Part shown: positions 44,586 through 47,341 of the stretch, piece by piece
Numbering within the stretch: position 1 is the stretch's first letter
Layout of the letters: each line of letters begins with the position of its first letter
Origin: Prevotellaceae bacterium
GTDB lineage: Bacteria; Bacteroidota; Bacteroidia; Bacteroidales; Bacteroidaceae
Reading direction: 5' to 3'
Assembly: GCA_030531085.1 (NCBI GenBank)
Contig: JAUNOM010000019.1
Location: 1-47,341 of the forward strand
DNA length: 47,341 bases
Notes under the pieces: model-generated
The model's database searches: none
What the model was told of the DNA's origin: nothing
The model's input: the letters and a program-made list of their open reading frames with translations, nothing else
Translations under genes and position numbers: made by a program

Positions 44586-45425
44586 ATGAGAAAACTATTA
44601 TTTTTGACAGGCTTCCTGCTGGTAAGCATAGTCATGTCAGCACAGCAACTTGAGGTCCATGACTTCGAAACGCTAACAATGTCAGCGGAGGCGCGAACCA
44701 ATCCCGTAGTGGACCCCATCTCCGGTCGTAACTGCGGTTTGCTTATCATCAAGGGAAACAATATCAAGGAATATAGTTTCTCTGGAAAGATTATAGGCGA
44801 GCCGGAGTATTCAGAGGGTGAAGTGAGGCTCTATATGGCTCCGGGAGCCAACTATCTTGAGGTGAGGAGTGAGAAACTCGGAAATACAGACTTCGACTTC
44901 AACGGCAGCGTGATACTCTCGCAGACGGTTTACACCATGACACTCATCTACAACACCGAGCGTTACCGCACACTGGTGATGCCTGTAGCCGCCCTGGGCA
45001 AGACCTCCTCATTCGGTGCCATGATAGGTATAGTGAAGAAATTCGGTGGATATGTCAAAGGACATTCCAACTTCAAGTCAGCCGAGGACGACATAGAGTG
45101 TAATGAGAAGGGATTTACCGACACTGGTAACGAGGTGTGGTTCAGCGGCGCGGAGGAGCAGGCACGCCTCGCAGTGACTGCCGGTATGCTTTACAGGCTG
45201 TCCAAGCCATTTTATATGTACGGCGGTCTGGGCTACGGACAGTACACATACTCCCGTCAGACCTCTGACGGACTGTGGGCGAAGAACATAGACTCCAGCG
45301 TGGACGGCGTAGAGGTTGAGGCCGGAATTATAGGCAGATGGAAGAGTGTTGCCATCTCCGCAGGCGTGGAGACCTGTCAGATGAAGCACTGGGAGCTGAA
45401 CCTTGGTATAGGTGTATTCTTCTGA
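44586..45425 (+). CDS. Exported protein with probable outer-membrane beta-barrel
   Basis: A 279-residue protein with signal peptide MRKLLFLTGFLLVSIVMSA. The N-terminal half looks like a PEGA-like or carbohydrate-domain-like beta-sandwich (VRLYMAPGANYLEVRSEKLG). The C-terminal half has alternating strands (YMYGGLGYGQYTYSR, VEAGIIGRWKSVAISAGVE) and ends LNLGIGVFF, a terminal-phenylalanine barrel signature. It may link the kinase pathway to the cell surface. It follows its neighbour after a short AT-rich gap. Confidence 0.7.
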   Translation: MRKLLFLTGFLLVSIVMSAQQLEVHDFETLTMSAEARTNPVVDPISGRNCGLLIIKGNNIKEYSFSGKIIGEPEYSEGEVRLYMAPGANYLEVRSEKLGNTDFDFNGSVILSQTVYTMTLIYNTERYRTLVMPVAALGKTSSFGAMIGIVKKFGGYVKGHSNFKSAEDDIECNEKGFTDTGNEVWFSGAEEQARLAVTAGMLYRLSKPFYMYGGLGYGQYTYSRQTSDGLWAKNIDSSVDGVEVEAGIIGRWKSVAISAGVETCQMKHWELNLGIGVFF

Positions 45426-45467
45426 TATATGTTTTTTCAGTATGGTAAAATCTAAACAATAATAATT

Positions 45468-46826
45468 ATGAAACAGAAACTTACAATGATATTGATGTTC
45501 TTCTCACTATTTCTTGTTTCCTGTGAGGAGGACAGTTCCGACGTAGCGCTCGCCCCCGTAGTCACTATGGGAGATGTAAAGGACGTATACCGCACTGCTG
45601 TCACACTTACGGCGAATGTGGAACGCAGCGAGGGACGCAGTATAGTGGAGAGTGGATTTATAGTATCCACAACCAATGACTTTGTCAATATGACATTTGA
45701 CGAGATAAAGCAATCGTCATCATGCAAGGTGGAGCGTACCGCAAGCCCCGTCACCGCAGGACAGATGTCACTCAATGTGACTGGCCTGGAGGCAACGACA
45801 TCTTACTATTGCTGCGCCTACGTCTCCAGCGGCTACAGCGTGGCGAGGAGTGAGATGAAGGAATTCACCACCGCCGAGACATCTCTGCCCATATTTGAGG
45901 ACATCGCTTTATCTGATATAAAAATAAGCAGCTGCCATGTATCGACACAGATCATCGACATTGGCGGTGAGGATGCCGTGAAGACTTTCGAGTTCTGGTA
46001 CACAAAAGTGGGAGCTTCCGAGACTCCGGCAACGCTGAACAGGACCGATTGCCATATCGCAGATGCACCAGGTTACTCCGTTACGCTGCGTGACTTGGAG
46101 AAGAACTCACGCTACGCAGTATGTGCTAACGTTGTGACTACAACAGGACGCACGGCACAGAGCAAGGTGGTATGCTTCACTACAGGCGATATCAACGTCA
46201 CGTTTGACAATCCATCCATCAACATAGGCCAAGACTATATTGAGGTATCACAGGCTGTCAACACTCCCGAGACGGTAGTAAACGAAGGAGTCTTTTACAG
46301 CTCGGAGGTGGAGAAGCCCAATGAGAATAATAGGCAGATATTTGATGAGAATATAGACAAAAGCATCAATGTACGTATTACAGATTTGCCCGTTGGTGAC
46401 TACTATGTGCGCCCATTCGTACAGGTGGAGAAAGACGGTGTCACCTCCTATGTCTACGATGATGTGGTCAAGGTGTCCATTAAAGAGCCTGCACCCGTTC
46501 TCACTGCGTGTCAGATTGGGGAAATCACCTCATCGTCTGTTGCTGTGAGTGCATCCGTTAACAATACAGTGGTGTGCGGTGAGCGCGGCTTCTGTTATGT
46601 CGAAGGCACAGGCACTCCGACTATAGCCGACAACACCGTCACCATTACGACAGACAAACCTTTCAGTACCGTGCTGCAGCTGTTGAAGTCAGATACTGAC
46701 ATCACTATCCGCGCCTATGCTATCAATAGTAACGGCGAAGTGGGTTATAGTGAGCCTGTAACGGTACATACTAAAAAGAAGACACCATCGGTTGGAGATA
46801 TAGAGTTCCCCGAAGTGAGGCCATAA
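45468..46826 (+). CDS. Surface lipoprotein with repeated FN3/Ig-like domains
   Basis: A 452-residue lipoprotein with lipobox LVSC (Cys near residue 19) followed by EEDSSD, an acidic start that resembles surface-export signals of Bacteroidota lipoproteins. The body has about four beta-sandwich repeats with recurring YRTAVTLTANV, TTSYYCCAYVSS, NSRYAVCANVVT and DITIRAYAINSNGE segments, a pattern of fibronectin type III-like domains. It probably serves in adhesion or binding. It lies 42 bp after the barrel gene and is likely the last member of the run. Confidence 0.75.
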   Translation: MKQKLTMILMFFSLFLVSCEEDSSDVALAPVVTMGDVKDVYRTAVTLTANVERSEGRSIVESGFIVSTTNDFVNMTFDEIKQSSSCKVERTASPVTAGQMSLNVTGLEATTSYYCCAYVSSGYSVARSEMKEFTTAETSLPIFEDIALSDIKISSCHVSTQIIDIGGEDAVKTFEFWYTKVGASETPATLNRTDCHIADAPGYSVTLRDLEKNSRYAVCANVVTTTGRTAQSKVVCFTTGDINVTFDNPSINIGQDYIEVSQAVNTPETVVNEGVFYSSEVEKPNENNRQIFDENIDKSINVRITDLPVGDYYVRPFVQVEKDGVTSYVYDDVVKVSIKEPAPVLTACQIGEITSSSVAVSASVNNTVVCGERGFCYVEGTGTPTIADNTVTITTDKPFSTVLQLLKSDTDITIRAYAINSNGEVGYSEPVTVHTKKKTPSVGDIEFPEVRP

Positions 46827-46852
46827 GGTCTTATTAGGATATTAGTATTGTC

Positions 46853-46961
46853 TATCAGAGCCTTGCCTGTTTTTATGCAACACTAAGATAAGTAAGGCTT
46901 CTGATATGACAACCTCGGGGCAACTCTGTTGTCCCGTATAATATTATCATTGTGTTGCATA
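46853..46961 (+). terminator. Nested hairpins between the lipoprotein and LRR genes
   Basis: TATCAGAGCCTT (46853-46864) can pair with AAGGCTTCTGATA (46894-46906) with a small bulge, as a terminator would. A competing, wider pairing joins TATGCAACAC (46874-46883) and GTGTTGCATA (46952-46961), with GACAAC/GTTGTC inside. The two folds are mutually exclusive in part, so attenuation of the next gene is possible. Confidence 0.45.
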
Positions 46962-46974
46962 ATATAGGTAAATT

Positions 46975-47341
46975 ATGAGACAGACTATATTAAACATAAT
47001 ACTTTTGATAGCTCTGTTGTTGGGAGTCACATCCGCAAATGCCTACGATTTCACGTCTGAAGGTATTTATTACAACATAGTATCAAAAGATGCCCTTACC
47101 TGTACAGTAGTGAAAGGCGACAGTCCATATAGTGGCGATGTTGTTATTCCTAAAACTGTCACATCAGGATTCCTTAATGAGGCAATATTAGAAACAGAAG
47201 AAGTAACGTATAAGGTAATCGGCATTGCTAATAATGCGTTCCAGGGTTGTTCAGACTTAACGTCCATAACCCTGAGTGACGGTTTAGAGACCATCGGACG
47301 CTCCGCCTTTAAAAACTGCTCGAAGCTGAAGACGTTGAGTA
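46975..47341 (+). CDS. BspA-like leucine-rich repeat surface protein (partial)
   Basis: The first 122 codons are present; the gene runs off the right edge. A signal peptide (MRQTILNIILLIALLLGVTS) precedes a short beta-region (VVIPKTVT) typical of BspA-family proteins. Then comes the start of LRR_5 repeats, with AFQGCSDLTSITLSDGLETI and SAFKNCSKLKTL. Such proteins are secreted or surface-attached adhesins of oral and gut Bacteroidales. It is on the same strand as the kinase cluster, but the hairpins in between suggest a separate unit. Confidence 0.88.
   Translation, partial: MRQTILNIILLIALLLGVTSANAYDFTSEGIYYNIVSKDALTCTVVKGDSPYSGDVVIPKTVTSGFLNEAILETEEVTYKVIGIANNAFQGCSDLTSITLSDGLETIGRSAFKNCSKLKTLS

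Overview
The window looks like chromosomal DNA from a Bacteroidales bacterium, most probably a Prevotella-like member of the Bacteroidota. Four things suggest this. Many genes are preceded by the Bacteroidota promoter pattern TTG-N19-21-TAnnTTTG. Start codons have A/C-rich leaders rather than Shine-Dalgarno sites. The families include DUF4954, duplicated DUF1599, a DoxX/TIM/SPOR block, PL11 and BspA-like LRR. GC content is intermediate. The species cannot be named from the sequence alone, and the function calls come from motif recognition without any database search.

Layout. 0.3-5 kb: a porin plus pstSCAB phosphate-uptake operon without phoU. 5-7 kb: a broken AlbA_2/HATPase/wHTH gene containing a 10-bp tandem repeat, then the first copy of a ~450-bp hairpin-rich repeat. 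7-20 kb: housekeeping genes (nadK, DJ-1, ispD, recG, hflX, a DUF4954 protein, an acetyltransferase, an M16 protease), interrupted by a dead BRO-type gene and a DUF3791-DUF3990-DUF3791 toxin-antitoxin-like module. 20-25.4 kb: class I fumarase, an ABC exporter with two paralogous membrane subunits, and a Ca2+/Na+ exchanger. 25.5-27.6 kb: the second, inverted copy of the structured repeat, then queD-queE-folE read leftward behind a candidate preQ1-I riboswitch. 27.6-31.8 kb: DUF1599, a DoxX-like membrane protein joined in frame to triosephosphate isomerase, a SPOR protein and an exonuclease III. 31.9-35.8 kb: a pectin-related pair, PL11 rhamnogalacturonan lyase and a hexuronate-type MFS transporter.

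35.8-47.3 kb is the most unusual part. It begins with an AAA ATPase overlapping a TOPRIM-like/DUF4276-type protein, an architecture resembling OLD/AbiL/PARIS defence pairs, in DNA that is visibly more AT-rich than its neighbours. A ~700-bp gene-free, hairpin-rich stretch with a promoter-like element follows. Then come nine same-strand genes: an exported caspase-like protease, a membrane-anchored FHA/zinc-ribbon protein, a zinc-ribbon/FHA protein, a transmembrane Ser/Thr kinase with a MORN-like tail, two unknown exported proteins (one with an NTF2-like end), a probable outer-membrane barrel, a multi-repeat surface lipoprotein and the start of a BspA-like LRR protein. I read the first eight as a candidate phospho-signalling system spanning the envelope, and I know of no description of this exact combination.

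The best candidates for new biology are this caspase-FHA-kinase cluster, the ATPase/TOPRIM pair, the ART-like toxin module, the membrane-tethered TIM fusion, the paired structured repeats and the 10-bp repeat that sets a reading frame.
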